Assembly: GCA_916610825.1 (NCBI GenBank)
Contig: OU744448.1
Location: 22,609,032-22,673,031 of the forward strand
Length of the DNA stretch: 64,000 bases
Direction: 5' to 3'
Source of the DNA: Haliclystus octoradiatus
Lineage: Eukaryota > Cnidaria > Staurozoa > Stauromedusae > Haliclystidae
Shown: positions 22,091-33,855 of the stretch, piece by piece
Layout: each line of letters starts with the position of its first letter
Position numbering within the stretch: position 1 is the first letter of the stretch
Position numbers and translations under genes: made by a program
Notes under the pieces: generated by a model
What the model saw: only the letters and a program-made list of their open reading frames with translations
Databases searched by the model: none
What the model was told of the DNA's origin: nothing

Positions 22091-23180
22091 ATGATTATTC
22101 CTTTAGATGAGTGTAAAGGAATGACATTGCCGGAAAAATGTGCTCTGGCAAAGCACAAGTATAATGCCTTGACTGCTGTCCAAATTCAAGATCTAGAAAA
22201 TGAAGCAAAAGAAATTTCGTACCCAAGCGAAAAAGAGATTGCAGAAATTCCTCAAAAGGAAAGGCAGCGCCTGGCTAGACACGAAGCAAAAGAAATTTCT
22301 AAACGGGTAAATATAAATACACATGCCTACATTTTGTATAGTTGTACAGTTGCACACCTTGTATATTCTGTATATTCTTTATTCAATGCGTCAATATACT
22401 ATTATACTGTTTTGTTTTGTTATACCAGTTTATTCTTTTTTCGATTCTTTGTTCAGCTTGGTAATCTAGAGCGATTAGGCTTTGCAGCATTCTGTGTGGT
22501 CACTGATGGTGAATGGGATGAGGTATAACGATTGATTAAATAGCCGCTGTCACGCCTTCCTCTGCAAACTCTTCTGCTATTTATAACAATTTCATTTTTC
22601 CCAGGAGTACGTTTCAGAAAGGAGTGGCGACTTTGTTCGCCGAAATAATATCAGGGTGCGGTTTTCTGAAACCATACGATCTGCACGAAATCCAGGTTAA
22701 AAGGCACCTCATCTTGTTTCTTTGTCCTTATTTAAATTTGTAGCTAATGCCTCCTTGTGTTATCAATCCCTGTATAGGACAATCTAGGAAAGACAACAAC
22801 AGAGCTACAATACAAGAGTTTTCTAAAGAGTCTGTGCGACTTCTATTTAATCAGAAATGGGGTATGTTAACAGATCCTATGTGGATACATTTTCTAGGAT
22901 AACTGAGTATGCTTGATATTAACAATACAAACTCTTTTTAGTTGAAGCTGGAGGAAAAGGTTCTTCCCCGACATACTCGGCTTCTGAGTTGTTTAATGTT
23001 ATCGGAATGCCTCCTGGCATACGATTTCAGCAGCCGAATATATATGGCAACAAGCAGATCATAAGGATCAAGCAGGCTGCTGGGGAGATATACTTCGTTA
23101 TTCCCTCCCGAATGGTAAGATGTAATCGCTATTTTGAAAATATAGATGAATCAGAAATATATTCATTGTCTGCATCATAA
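22091..23180 (+). CDS. Unrecognised five-exon gene, 231 aa
   Basis: The coding exons 22,091-22,306, 22,457-22,522, 22,605-22,695, 22,778-22,861 and 22,942-23,180 (TAA) all have AG/GT borders and compatible phases (0, 0, 1, 1). The sum is exactly 232 codons. An acidic/basic helical N-terminus (KCALAKHKYNALTAVQIQDL, KERQRLARHEAKEISKR) is followed by a compact middle (LGFAAFCVVTDGEWDE) and a C-terminus with MPPGIRFQQPNIYG and IYFVIPSRM. I do not recognise a domain. The gene diverges from the KDZ transposase gene on the other strand and could be an accessory gene of that transposon, or a host gene. Confidence 0.55.
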
Positions 23181-24560
23181 TGGAACGAGCTCAGATGATT
23201 ATGCAAACTCCTTTTCTCTGCTGTATGATTATGTTAGACCTTCAACATACAGAGTGTCGCTACTAGTCGATCATGGTAACGGTATGACGATGTAAGAAGA
23301 TCGTGATCATACGGTGACTGTATCTCTGATATCAAAGCACCAGATTCCAGTTCTGAATGTCATTGACAATCAAGGCCTATTCGCAATGAAATCTGCAGTG
23401 TCCCGGCTGAGATCAGTAAAGAGTATTTACAATCACTTCTCTTAGCGAAAAGAGTCACTCCACTAGAAATAGAAGAGTGGAACGGGCGCCTTCGGTAGGG
23501 CGATGCCGTCCCAATTACTACTGTCAGCACTGTATGTCTTCATATGCCTTTTTCTCCATCGTAGCATTTGGAAAGGGGAATTCAATTGTTCGGAGCTGTG
23601 GCTCATCGCTGCATGTGAAGGTGCACTGGGCTGCAGTATCTCGCACGAGACCAACCGTCAGCGCATGTATAATTGTATATCTACTATAACCTAGGACGGA
23701 AGGCAAACACAAAATAGAAGAGTGGTAGCTAAATATTTTTTATCTGATTCATTTATAGAAGACCACCACCACCAAGGACAGAGAAGGAGCTGTGTAGTTG
23801 AAGATTATTATTACATGCATCAATTTAGCTGTTGAAGCAATTTATTCAATTATTGAACAGTAAAAACAATCAGTAACAACATTTATAATCTTTATTAATG
23901 ACGTTTCGATTTCAAATTGTAATCATTAGTCAAGTGATTAATTTCAAATTTAAAAACCATATTTATATGAAGTTCATTTGTATATTTATAATCTTCAAAG
24001 ATATATTTTTTTAATGGTATTAATTAATTAAAGCTGAGAATTTGCAATATATTTTAAATGTCTGTTTTCCTTAATCTACTGTTCATTCAATGTTGCTGTA
24101 AATATAGATATCACATATTGTAAGTATCATCAATTATGAGCACATAATCATAATCAGTTCTTCAGAATATACCTTAAGCTTGGTTGCTTGATTTCAAGGT
24201 GCTGGTATATACAGCCTCTAAGTACGCATATGGTATATAGTCTGCATGTCAGATCATATATAAAATCAAATCGTCAAAAGACTAGTGAACTTTCAAGTAT
24301 CAATATATACCTATCTCTGGGCAGGCACCATTGTTATGAAATATTTAATACAGGAGTTTGTGAAAAGCTTCTGTTTAATTAATATTTATTCCGGATAAGT
24401 TAAGTACCACAAATTCATTTGAAGCACTCGATAAATTCTTATGTAAAAATCTAGGGACAGATTAACCAGAGCCTTAATTCTGAGATGAACAATTTCTAGG
24501 CATAGATTAGTTCCAGGAGAAGGGACTTGGGACAAGGATAAAACCGACATACAAACGAGC
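23181..24560. other. Intergenic sequence with small repeat pieces
   Basis: No gene is supported. Position 23,395-23,510 is half of an inverted pair (see separate entry). Around 23,880-23,930 the minus strand reads like a Penelope 3' tail (with GAAATCGAAACGTC), weakly. Confidence 0.4.
23395..23510 (+). repeat. Inverted repeat partner of 26,212-26,330
   Basis: The segment contains TCTGCAGTGTC, GAAAAGAG.CACTCC and GCCTTCGGTAGGGCG in the same order and spacing as the reverse complement of 26,212-26,330. The two copies are about 80% alike by eye. They could be copies of one small element or ends of a larger one. Confidence 0.7.
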
Positions 24561-24563
24561 AAG

Positions 24564-24910
24564 TTCCTTTCACTGGGCGATGCACTTCAAGGAAGCCGTG
24601 CATAGAATAGGTTTAACGGCAGACCGAACAAGATCAAGGCGAACAGACAGAGACAAAACGAAGTGTCGATCCCGTGATTAGGTAGACTGTTTCCTTTCAC
24701 TGGGCGATGCGCTTCAAGGAAGCCGTGCATAGAATGGGTTTAACGGCAGACCGAACAAGATCAAGGCGGACAGACAGAGAAAAAAAAGAATTGTCGATGG
24801 CGTAATTAGTTCAGACGATTTCTATTCACTGGGCGATGCGCTTCAACAAAGCCACGATCGAATGGCTTTTCACGGAAGGACCCACAGGAACAAGGGCGAA
24901 TGGACCGTTG
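24564..24910. repeat. About 127-bp tandem repeat, three copies
   Basis: Copies begin near 24,569, 24,695 and 24,824, each with TTCACTGGGCGATGCGCTTC and then GAACAAGATCAAGGCG-like sequence. The first two are nearly identical; the third is diverged. The unit is more GC-rich than its surroundings. Confidence 0.9.
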
Positions 24911-25985
24911 TATATATAGACTATCGGTAGGAATTTAGCATAGAAGACTTTTTTCGTAAATGTTAAGCTGGCAAAAACAATTCATATCATTAAAAAATAG
25001 GTTATACAATTTTCTGGTTTATACAAAATATTTTAAATCCAAATATTAGAGTTATTAGTTTCAGCTAGTATGCGGTCCATATATCTTAAGTGAAAAAAAG
25101 ATCACTAGACATACTAGCTAGTAGCTAGATGGCCATATACCCATAATATATACTGTAACCAGTATATGCATAGATAAAAAATAAAGTAAAGTAAATTAAC
25201 GAATTTTTGATTTATCATCTGTTAACAAATACCGACGGTCTTTATATTGCAATAATTAAATCATGTACAGCCGAAGGAAAGTATCCGTATATATACCCCC
25301 TGAGAACGCCCTCTATTGAGAACGATGTAGCGGATAAATGATAGTATTCTAGTTGATAAAGGTTAATTGGAAATGCAAAAAGAATTAGATGAAAATTACA
25401 ACCTAAAACTTCGCCATAGGATGCCTTTATCACATCTAGTGTATTGCCATGCAAACAACCCCATCATGGCATGCCATGAGAACGGTGCCGACACAATTAA
25501 CGTATACTCTGTAGCACTAACTGAGCTCTACGATGGTTTGAAAAGTATAACACTGACGGGACCACTGACAACCATTGTTGGCAAATACATGATAGTGATG
25601 GTAGTAACATAATTATAGTAATCATTCAGTAATTGATGCTTGATAATCTATGTCTCATTCGAAGTATACCTATATATATACATATAATAAGGTATCTGCC
25701 TCTCTTGATGCAAATATGGCATATATAGATGGGAAAGGGATGCTTGAAATATTTTTTCGAAAGATGAATGCAATCGATCAATCATAATGCAATAGATGTT
25801 ATGAAGACTTCAATCGTATATAAAAATGTATACAATAGATGACTGAGGAAAATGAAGGAATCATCATTTTTACATAAATACGTGCACACGAGAACGCTAT
25901 CTTGTTGCTACTACAATCGTAACTGTTTGGGATTACATTGTCTTCAAAATACTTTTAAACATTACAGTTCGTCAATTACAATTGA
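24911..25985. other. AT-rich intergenic sequence
   Basis: An 81-codon frame at 25,367-25,612 has no homology I recognise and no splice context, so I do not call it. Confidence 0.4.
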
Positions 25986-26211
25986 AATATTACAAATTGA
26001 TAATAAATAACTAATTCCAGTTCTCTCATGAAATTTTATAGAATAGAGCAACTCTTGGAAGTTACAACACAGTGATAATGTATAACTGATCAGTATTTAA
26101 TATTTATGAATTATTTATATTTATGGATAGTTGAGTTCTTGGAGTTTACAACACAGTTATAATATATACTAATCAGTATTTGTTCGGATTTAATAAAAGT
26201 AATTTAGACGG

Positions 26212-26330
26212 TGACGCCCTACCGAAGGCACCCGTACCACTCCTCTATTTATAAAGGAGTGGCTCTTTTCACTAAGAGCAATGATGTCAAACGCTCTTTA
26301 GATCTCAGCTGCGACACTGCAGATCAATTT
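26212..26330 (-). repeat. Inverted repeat partner of 23,395-23,510
   Basis: Reverse-complement counterpart of the block at 23.4 kb, containing CGCCCTACCGAAGGC. It is located inside the insertion that splits the AT-rich tandem array. Confidence 0.7.
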
Positions 26331-26442
26331 TAACAGATTTCATGGCAGATAGACCTCAACTGCCGCAGCTACTCACAATGCAATTCTCTCTTGACCATTC
26401 CATGTGCCATCCTTTAGATGGTACTCATTTGATGTTTTAGAT

Positions 26443-26547
26443 AAAGTCAAGGTTGAGTTGACATTTGGGAAATTTGAACCACAGTCGATCAGATATGATC
26501 CGATCGAAAATTCGGTTGCTCTGCCATCTGAGCTTATCACCCCTGTT
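26443..26547 (-). repeat. tRNA-like sequence (tRNA-derived SINE or tRNA pseudogene)
   Basis: The minus strand reads GATAAGCTCAGATGGCAGAG, a very good A box and D arm. An anticodon-arm-like CCGAATTTTCGATCGG and a variable-arm-like hairpin follow, then a B-box-like GGTTCAAATTTCC. The T stem and acceptor stem do not pair, so a working tRNA is unlikely. Confidence 0.5.
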
Positions 26548-26830
26548 CGGATTTGAAGGTGGACGATAATTTGCTGAATTATCCTTTAATATCCAACAGC
26601 CTTCACGTATCAGGCAAAATACCAATATCGCTATCTGCTTAAAGAACTTTATGAATTATTTATGGATAGTTGAGTTCTTGGAATTTACAACACAGTTATA
26701 ATATATAACTGATCAGTATTTAATATTTATGAATTATTTATCGATTTTGAGTTCTTGGAATTTACAACACAGTTATAATATATAACTGATCAGTATTTAA
26801 TATTGATGAGTTATTTGTGGATAGTTGATT

Positions 26831-29800
26831 TTACTCCATATCACTATTACTATCAGCAATGATGGGTGAAGTAATATCTCTAAATCTGATAGTAGATAGA
26901 CAAAAGCATTCCTCCTTGCATCCAGGAATGGCTTTATACAGTTCTTGAAGCAGATAGCGATATTGATATTTTGCCTGATACAACAAAGCATGTAGGCTGT
27001 TGGATAATAGAGGATAATTTAACAAAATATCGTCCACCTTCTTGATCTCAGCATCATAAAATACTTTGGCAGAGCTGAATTCTTGATCAATTAAGACAAG
27101 TTCTTCAGATGCCCGGTTCTTGAGATGGAAGCAATGCATAATTGTTCGTTTTATTGAAATTGGAATTCCATCTCGAGAACCATCCAGCAACTCCCCTTCC
27201 TGATCATCACAGTAAAACCCACTACTGGTGTCTAGCACATCTTTCAAATTTAGGCCATAGTCACGAATGCCAAACGAAACCATGGTGACTTTAAACGCTG
27301 CAATCCTAGCTTTCAATTTAGTGGTGATGGCAGATACTTGACTTGATAGTTTGGCATCAATACTCTGACCACCTGTAGAAAACGATATAATCGTATTAGC
27401 AAGTATTAGCAATGTCAATCCCATCCTCTGATAGAGAATGATAAAAAATATCAAACAAAAGCAAACGCAGGCTACTGACCAGATGATAGATTTTTCTTTA
27501 ATCCAAGAAGGAGGCGTCGCTCGTATGCCATAGAGCGACATTACTCAACAAGCGATTCTTCCTCCTTCTTCACAAGATGTTTCAGGGTATCTTGGTAGAC
27601 GTTACTTGAAGGAAGCCATCGAGTTTGAACAAAGTTTTTGGCCTCAAATGTTTCAATGTCAACAAGAGAGCTGGAATAAAAACATAACATCTCTAAATAA
27701 CATGGACATGCTGTGAAATATGAAGTAATACCTAATCAGTAAAATAGACATTATTACTGGCCAACCTATTGAGCTTTTCAACTCCTTCTGAAAGCTTTTT
27801 ACGATCAGTTATATCAGCTGAAGTCAAAGCACTCACAGCAGCCCTGAAAAATATTAAAATAGTAAGTGAAGTAGACATCGATTATTTATTCCAGAGTAAC
27901 GTATAGTGTTACTTTTGGAAAAATGAATGTCCATACACTTACTCAAGCAGATTAAAGTCAATTAACATTCGCATATACTTTTGTTGCCAAGACGGTTTGA
28001 CTTTTTCTATAAAATTTAAAGGTTTTTAATTGGTTTATCATAATATATCTTAATCAACTGCTGATTTATAGAAATAATTAAACTACGACTTATAATTACT
28101 TTGTTCAACTTCAAATCTAGCCCTCTCCATCTCGATCCATTCCTTGATGGTTTTTACAGGAGCAGCAACTATACAAATGAAAATTTAATATTTCAGATAC
28201 ATTGATATTGCAATACAGCATGGATACAGATATATTTCATAAGTGAGCTTGTTTCAACATAAACATTTCCTGTGATAGTCATTATATTGTCATTGTCATA
28301 TATTAACAACCTGCAACATGTAAAATCTGAACAAAGATTTGATCCTTCCTTTTGCATTATGTGTACAACTGATTACCAAAATAAATATAGGATTAAATCG
28401 TAGCACATGTGCATTGATAGTGTATTGTGTCATACTAGATGAAGGATACATTATAGCATCCTCTTGATATTGATTTTGGTTCTTAAAAATGACAATAAAA
28501 TACCAAGTATAAGATTTTAAGAGTATCATTTTACATTGCAAGCGAAGCTTCGTAAGCTCATATTCAGCTGATTCCAGTGACATCTTTGCCTTCTCTAAAC
28601 GATGGAGCAATGCAACACCTAATACAGCAAGGATAAAAAGATACAAAACATTGAGATGAAAAGACGAAACACAACCATCATCCATCTACGACCATTTATC
28701 TACGACTATAGTAACTTGATCTTACCCAGATTAATACGTTTCCTTTCAGCAAAATGCAGTACAGCATTATCCAAACAAGCAGTACGATTGAATGGCGTCA
28801 TTTCTTTTGTGATCCGTGAAAACTCGGTCATGAATGACCACAATCGTTCTGCTCCTTCACCATCCGTTAGCCCAAATCCCTCGAGTCGCCTTGGGCTGTA
28901 TTTTATCTGTTGTAATACAATGAGAAGCATTCTACATATCTTCATCTACCCACATACAGTAATAGAAGTATATTATTGATAGATTATTGTTGTTCTTGTT
29001 TTTACCTGACAGGAAACTATATGCCCGTAAACATGAAAAGCAGGCAAAGCAAGAGTGACAATTTTTTTCTTTTTCTTCTCTTCAACTTCTATTTCCTCAT
29101 CTTCTTTTTCCTCTTCTTCTCTTTCCTTATCGTCTGCTTCGTTTCGTTCTTCGGACTCCCCTTCATTTTCAAGCAGAAGCGAATCCATACCACAACGCTG
29201 GAAATGGAATAAAGTTATTAATTACCCCTATGAAAACAGTTCATGAGTATTAAATGGCCAAATTATCAAGGACAGTCTACGAAAAAGTCCAATATTAAAA
29301 GCAGACCATTTATTATTCATTAAAGGAGAACCCATTAATGAACGGTAATTAAATGGCCTAAAATGTGTAGGCCTATATGGTGTTAAGTTCATGAACAGCT
29401 CATGAATTCATGAACTCAACAAATTTTTAGCAGGGGTACATAAATAGAGAGATTTTCATCATTTAGATGAAATAACAAATTAAACTCAAACTCTTACCCC
29501 CAAATGAGAATTCAGTGTGCAGGCAATATCGTATACAAATATTCCTTTGCGTTTGGATTCCTTGCAGGCAGATACAAATTGCTTTAAAAGAAACACAGCA
29601 TATCCAATTCTAAACCGAAAAATAGACATATTGTTAGGGAATTTAATTAGCCTGAAAAAATATGACAGCTGGAAACTGATCCAGGAATGGTAGACTACAC
29701 ACAATTTTCTGATGATGATCTATTGCTAAGCAAGCGGAAATCTTACTTCTCTCCTTCTTTACAGCTGAAGAATTTTTGAGGATAATCGTGTCGACACACA

Positions 29801-30574
29801 CTTCCTAGAACAGCTTTCTCATCTAGCTTCTGGTTGCGCCCTTTAGAACGAAGAGCAGATTCAACCTCTCCAGCTCGAAAATTATTGCAATCCTTACATA
29901 TGTTGATGGAGTAAAAGCAAAACTGATTAATACACAAAAATCAACTAATAGGAGCATAAATATGAATCAGCTAAGAATTTCACCTTCAATGATGATTTTT
30001 TTCCTGTCTTGGTCGCAACATTATGATCAGAAACAAACTGGTCAACTACATTTTGCTTTACAAAAAATGTGTTTTCTACAAGTGAATCGTCAATGTCTGC
30101 ACTCTGGCCGCGTAATTTTCTCACCAATCCAAAGCACCCATCATAACACATGGATAGCACACCTTCAGACTGCAAAATATTAAAGAAGTTAATTATAAAA
30201 TGCTATTGATATTATTGGAGTTAAGAAATGTAAAACTAATTTCTATTTATGTTGTAAGAATTTAGAATTCCATACTCCACTCCATTTCAGCCAATTTATT
30301 CAACAAATCAAAAAGAATTTAATAGGGCAACCGTGCAATTGCTTTTTAGCGGTGGATATTAGACTTAGAAAACTAAATTAAGTAGAGCAAACTAAACAAT
30401 GTTACAGTATATAGATATAGAGAAAAAGCAAGACAAGCCAAGAAAAATTGATAAAGAGCATAATGTGCCTGCAATAGGAAACATACCTTTGCACATGCAG
30501 GACAACTTGAGCCATCATCAACATTAATTGGTAAATAAACCTCACTTAAATATTTGGACCTTCTTCTCCATACG
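26831..30574 (-). CDS. KDZ (Kyakuja-Dileera-Zisupton) superfamily transposase, multi-exon
   Basis: Exons from 5' to 3': 30,574-30,487 (CPAC), 30,169-29,984 (YDGCFGLVRK), 29,892-29,747 (VCRHDYPQKF), 29,609-29,498 (VYDIACTLNSHLG), 29,197-29,006 (LPAFHVYGHIVSCQ), 28,906-28,726 (FGLTDGEGAERLWS), 28,618-28,535, 28,168-28,100, 28,006-27,943, 27,843-27,766 and 27,670-27,541. All join in frame. The frame then meets TAA, overlapped by an ATG (TAATG) that opens a 236-codon C-terminal frame ending at 26,831. Either that is a second frame or the last junction is spliced in a way I could not place. The Asp, Asp and Glu in DGCF, YDIAC and DGEGAERLWS fit the family's RNase H-fold catalytic residues. The exon at 29.1 kb carries a long Glu/Lys-rich insert. 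The N-terminus upstream of 30,574 was not found. Confidence 0.85.
29222..29435. mobile_element. GTTCATGAAC-family MITE in a KDZ intron
   Basis: It begins ACCCCTATGAAAACAGTTC and ends TTTTTAGCAGGGGT, an approximate inverted pair, with several TTCATGAA units and TTAAATGGCC inside. It lies wholly within the intron between the exons at 29,197 and 29,498. Confidence 0.65.
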
Positions 30575-30683
30575 CTGTAAACATTATTTCACATCATTAA
30601 AATCAGGAGATGAAATGAAAATATAAATGTGGACAATTGTGGACATACCAATATTCATTGATTGTGAACTTACCAATAGAAGA

Positions 30684-30840
30684 AAACTAAAAACGTCAAG
30701 TTTACGGTATTATTTTGGATCAAATTGGAGCAACAGAATTATAAATAATAGATTACATTATCTCGGAGGACTGTATGAACATTATATGAAGGCCTTTGTG
30801 GGCGTAGAATACAAAATAAAAGGAGAAAATATCATTTTTT
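30684..30840 (+). repeat. 157-bp repeat, copy 2 (first copy at 20,349-20,505)
   Basis: Nearly identical to the segment that follows the PHD-FLYWCH gene. Here it lies just upstream of the visible 5' end of the KDZ gene, and the sequence after it was later split by a hAT element at 30,863. Confidence 0.9.
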
Positions 30841-30862
30841 CATCTTTTGATGCCATCTGAGA

Positions 30863-32595
30863 CAGGCGCGGATCCAAGGGGGGGCAAAAGGTGCTTGAGC
30901 ACCAGTCAGATTTTCAAAGCTGTGATGTTGCTCAATGACGTAATTTGATATTGCCATAGAAACGGAAGGATTTCAGTTATTTTTGCGTTTGCCATATTTC
31001 ACTGCTGATAGCAGTCCCGAACTCTCTCAGTGAATCATTTCATTGGATCAATGATTCAAAGCAATCTTCCAATCAGCAACAAGGGCTGAGCACCCCTGGA
31101 AATCTAAAAGCCAATCGTATGTCGTCTTTGAGCACCAGTCAGAACAATCAACATTCCATTCTCGCTTTCGCCCAATCGTTTCAACCAATCATATTCTCTA
31201 AATTAGGAATCTCAGGAATTTGAGCACCAGTGAGCACCAGTGAGCACCTTCATTGCTTTTTTTAGTGCTAGAATTAGAATGACGTCAAGTAATCAAGAAC
31301 AAATACAAAGTCCGACTGTGTTGTTCTCAACTTCCTGTTAACTTATCAAGTCTAATCAAGTCAAGTTGTTATGCCTTCCACTTTTGCAAGCATGGCGTCT
31401 AGGAAAGCTTAACATTATCTTGCTGCGCTATTACAGAATCTGCTCTATATTGACAATTTAACATGTAATTTAAAGAAGAAAGTTCCAGTCGACAAAAGCT
31501 AGCTGATTCAAGACTTATTATCAACCTTTCAATGTAAAAAATCAGCACAAGGAAACAAGAAGTTTGAGAAATGTAAATAAAATTCGCAGAATTGCAAGAA
31601 GAACTCATTTTCCTATCAACATTTGGAAGCGCTATTGCATACATTATCACAAGAGGTTAGTAGATAAGTTAGTAGTCTTTATTTTGGCTTTAAATTCACT
31701 GGTTTCAATATTTTATTGTAGCCGAGTACCGTATGTTTGAGATCTGTATTTACATATTTTGGTTGTGGATCCTCTTCTCGTTTCCAACAAAGGTCTTTAA
31801 GGCCTGATAAATAGGCCTACTTCTACAGGCCTAATAAATTATTGTATCATTATGTCCATTTAGTTTCAGCACACATATTCAGATGATCTTACGATAACAC
31901 ATTGACATAATTCCAGCCTGAATGAATAATGATTGGCTGCAAACCCTTCCATTTGCGCCGCTGTCGCCTGTTGGTAGACCCAGCCCAGGGTAGGCTAGCT
32001 GTTTTGCTGATGTCTAGTGACAGGGAAAATACATCTGTTTTCCATTCCTTTTTTGTAGAACGTCTATTGATGTTGATGGATTGCCCCTATAATTCATTTG
32101 TGTACATGCATTCAAAACCTTTTACAACTGGATGTAATAATTACAATTTTAAACATCAGAAGATTTATATAACTTTTTGTTTTACAATTATTACTACTGA
32201 TTATGATGTCTAAATAGCTTATTTGAATTTAAGTAGTTGTTAATTATTTCGCATTTGAAACGTTTTATTCATAATGTATGCTGTATAGCCTGTCTGAGTG
32301 CATGCAGATCTAATTAAGCACAAGGTGTTTTTATTTTCAATAAAATACATTTTTAAATTTTTCTGTGTTTTTATTGTGTTTATTTATTTGATGGTGTAAG
32401 ATTTGATCATCTAAGCTTTATAATTACGTTGAAATATTGCTGATGGAGTTACGAAAATGGTGTCACAGCCCTTCAATAGCTTTTGAATACCAAAAACTTT
32501 TTGGGGGGCATGCCCCCGGACCCCTAGGTGACGGGGCTTCGCCCCTTATTGTCCCCTTTCAGCACCAGTCAGATTTTCAGCTGGATCCGCCCCTG
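30863..32595. mobile_element. Non-autonomous hAT transposon, 1.73 kb, 8-bp target duplication
   Basis: The ends are CAGGCGCGGATCCA and TGGATCCGCCCCTG. The inner blocks GCACCAGTCAGATTTTC occur near both ends, and the right part has the typical GGGGGCATGCCCCC hairpin-like stretch. ATCTGAGA flanks it at 30,855-30,862 and 32,596-32,603. CAGGG-type ends with 8-bp duplications are characteristic of hAT elements. No transposase frame is seen inside. Confidence 0.9.
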
Positions 32596-33485
32596 ATCTG
32601 AGACACGAGCTACGAGCTAATCCCCTTTTCGTATGTTCGTACAGTGTAAATGAAACCATTGATATTCGAAATGGATTTTTCAAAATGCCATCATCAAATG
32701 TGCCATTTTTCAGATTCCTCATACCATTCTGCTCAATATCTAGATATTTTACTATACCGTATTTGGATTTTGGATGGTATAACAAATTTATCGGAAACGG
32801 GATGGAAAAATGCTGCAGCGGAGAAGAAGTTTCAGTATAATGAAAAAATGGTGATTTGGTCACCGAGTTCATTCCGTTTGGATATTATTATTATTAATAT
32901 GTGCCTCTATATGATATAAAATATTGCTAACACACATTCTGAATCAGGCCTAGTACTAATTTATTAATTAATAAAAATAATTTATTAACATGCTCCCTAG
33001 ACCAAGCGCCACAGAACTAAAACGGCAGGTTTCTCCGGGCAACTTAAAATTCACATAAAATGTACCATTAATACTTTCCCGTTTCTTGTTCTGTTCAAAT
33101 TTTATTGTGGAGCTCACCAGAGATGAATTTATAAATCATTTCACGGTCAGAGAGCTCTTAACTCATACGTTTTGTGTTTTCGTCATGCTCCTATGGATTC
33201 GCAAAATCTTAGGAGAGCAAAAGAATCAAAGACCACGAAGCTCACATGCAACATTTTCTCAAAATGATAAGAAGGCTTTTTATAAGATAAGTTGCATTTT
33301 GAAGGTTTACAAGAGAATTTAATTAAAACAAGAAATAGGTAATTCGTATCAGTAAGTTTCTACTTATTAATCTTGTAATAAAAGTAAGCGATAAAATATA
33401 CATTGTTTGAGCTTCGACATTGCTTATGTATTTACTTATTTAGAAAAGAAAAAACTATTTCAAATACATCAGGGGCTGCTGTTTA
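32596..33485. other. Sequence between the hAT element and the Penelope relic
   Basis: Overlapping frames on both strands at 32,546-32,919 have no family resemblance I can defend. The pre-insertion continuation of the 30.8-kb repeat starts at 32,604. Confidence 0.4.
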
Positions 33486-33489
33486 ACCA

Positions 33490-33855
33490 CATGTAAATCA
33501 GCAACACGGAAAATCCGTTTCTGAAAACAATTTTAAAGTTTTGAAAAAATGAAAAGACAAGTTTGACTGAGAATTCGTGAATGAATTGCTTTCTGTGACG
33601 CAGATAAAAAGCTACAGCCAATTTCTAATAATATCTTTACTTTGAAAGATGCTTTTGAATTTTGTGATGAAGCGAAAACTTTAGTTCTAAATGAATCAGA
33701 CATTTTGGTATCATATGACGTGTCTTCTTTATTTACAAATGTTCCCATAAAAGAGACAATAAAAACACTAGTGGAAAAGGCTTTCAAAGATGAATAGATG
33801 ATTGGTTTAACCAAACGTACGATCTTGGTATTACTTCCGAAGGGCTAACTGATTA
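33490..33855 (+). pseudogene. Penelope-like reverse transcriptase, left half of a split copy
   Basis: The frame includes VSYDVSSLFTNVPIKETIK, the conserved RT motif A region of Penelope-like elements. After a one-base frameshift it reads DWFNQTYDLGITSEGLT. Gypsy 0 interrupts the copy at about 33,855, and the RT resumes at 61,232. About 40 codons between the two halves are missing, so the copy was already deleted before it was split. Confidence 0.8.

Larger units (their letters stand above)
26035..26830. repeat. About 85-bp AT-rich tandem repeat split by an insertion
   Basis: The unit TTGAGTTCTTGGAATTTACA...CAACACAGTTATAATATATAACTGATCAGTATTTAATATTTATGAATTATT occurs at about 26,040, 26,130, 26,665 and 26,745, with a partial copy reaching the stop codon of the KDZ gene. 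The block 26,186-26,640 interrupts the array and holds the inverted-repeat copy and a tRNA-like sequence. Confidence 0.85.

Noticed and set aside
25367-25612. 81-codon plus-strand frame
   Set aside because: No homology recognised, no splice partners and an AT-rich setting.
26443-26547. Functional tRNA gene
   Set aside because: A and B boxes are present, but acceptor and T stems do not pair, so it is called a SINE or pseudogene instead.
32546-32919. Overlapping frames on both strands of 89-108 codons
   Set aside because: One overlaps the hAT end and neither resembles a known family; they are most likely chance frames.
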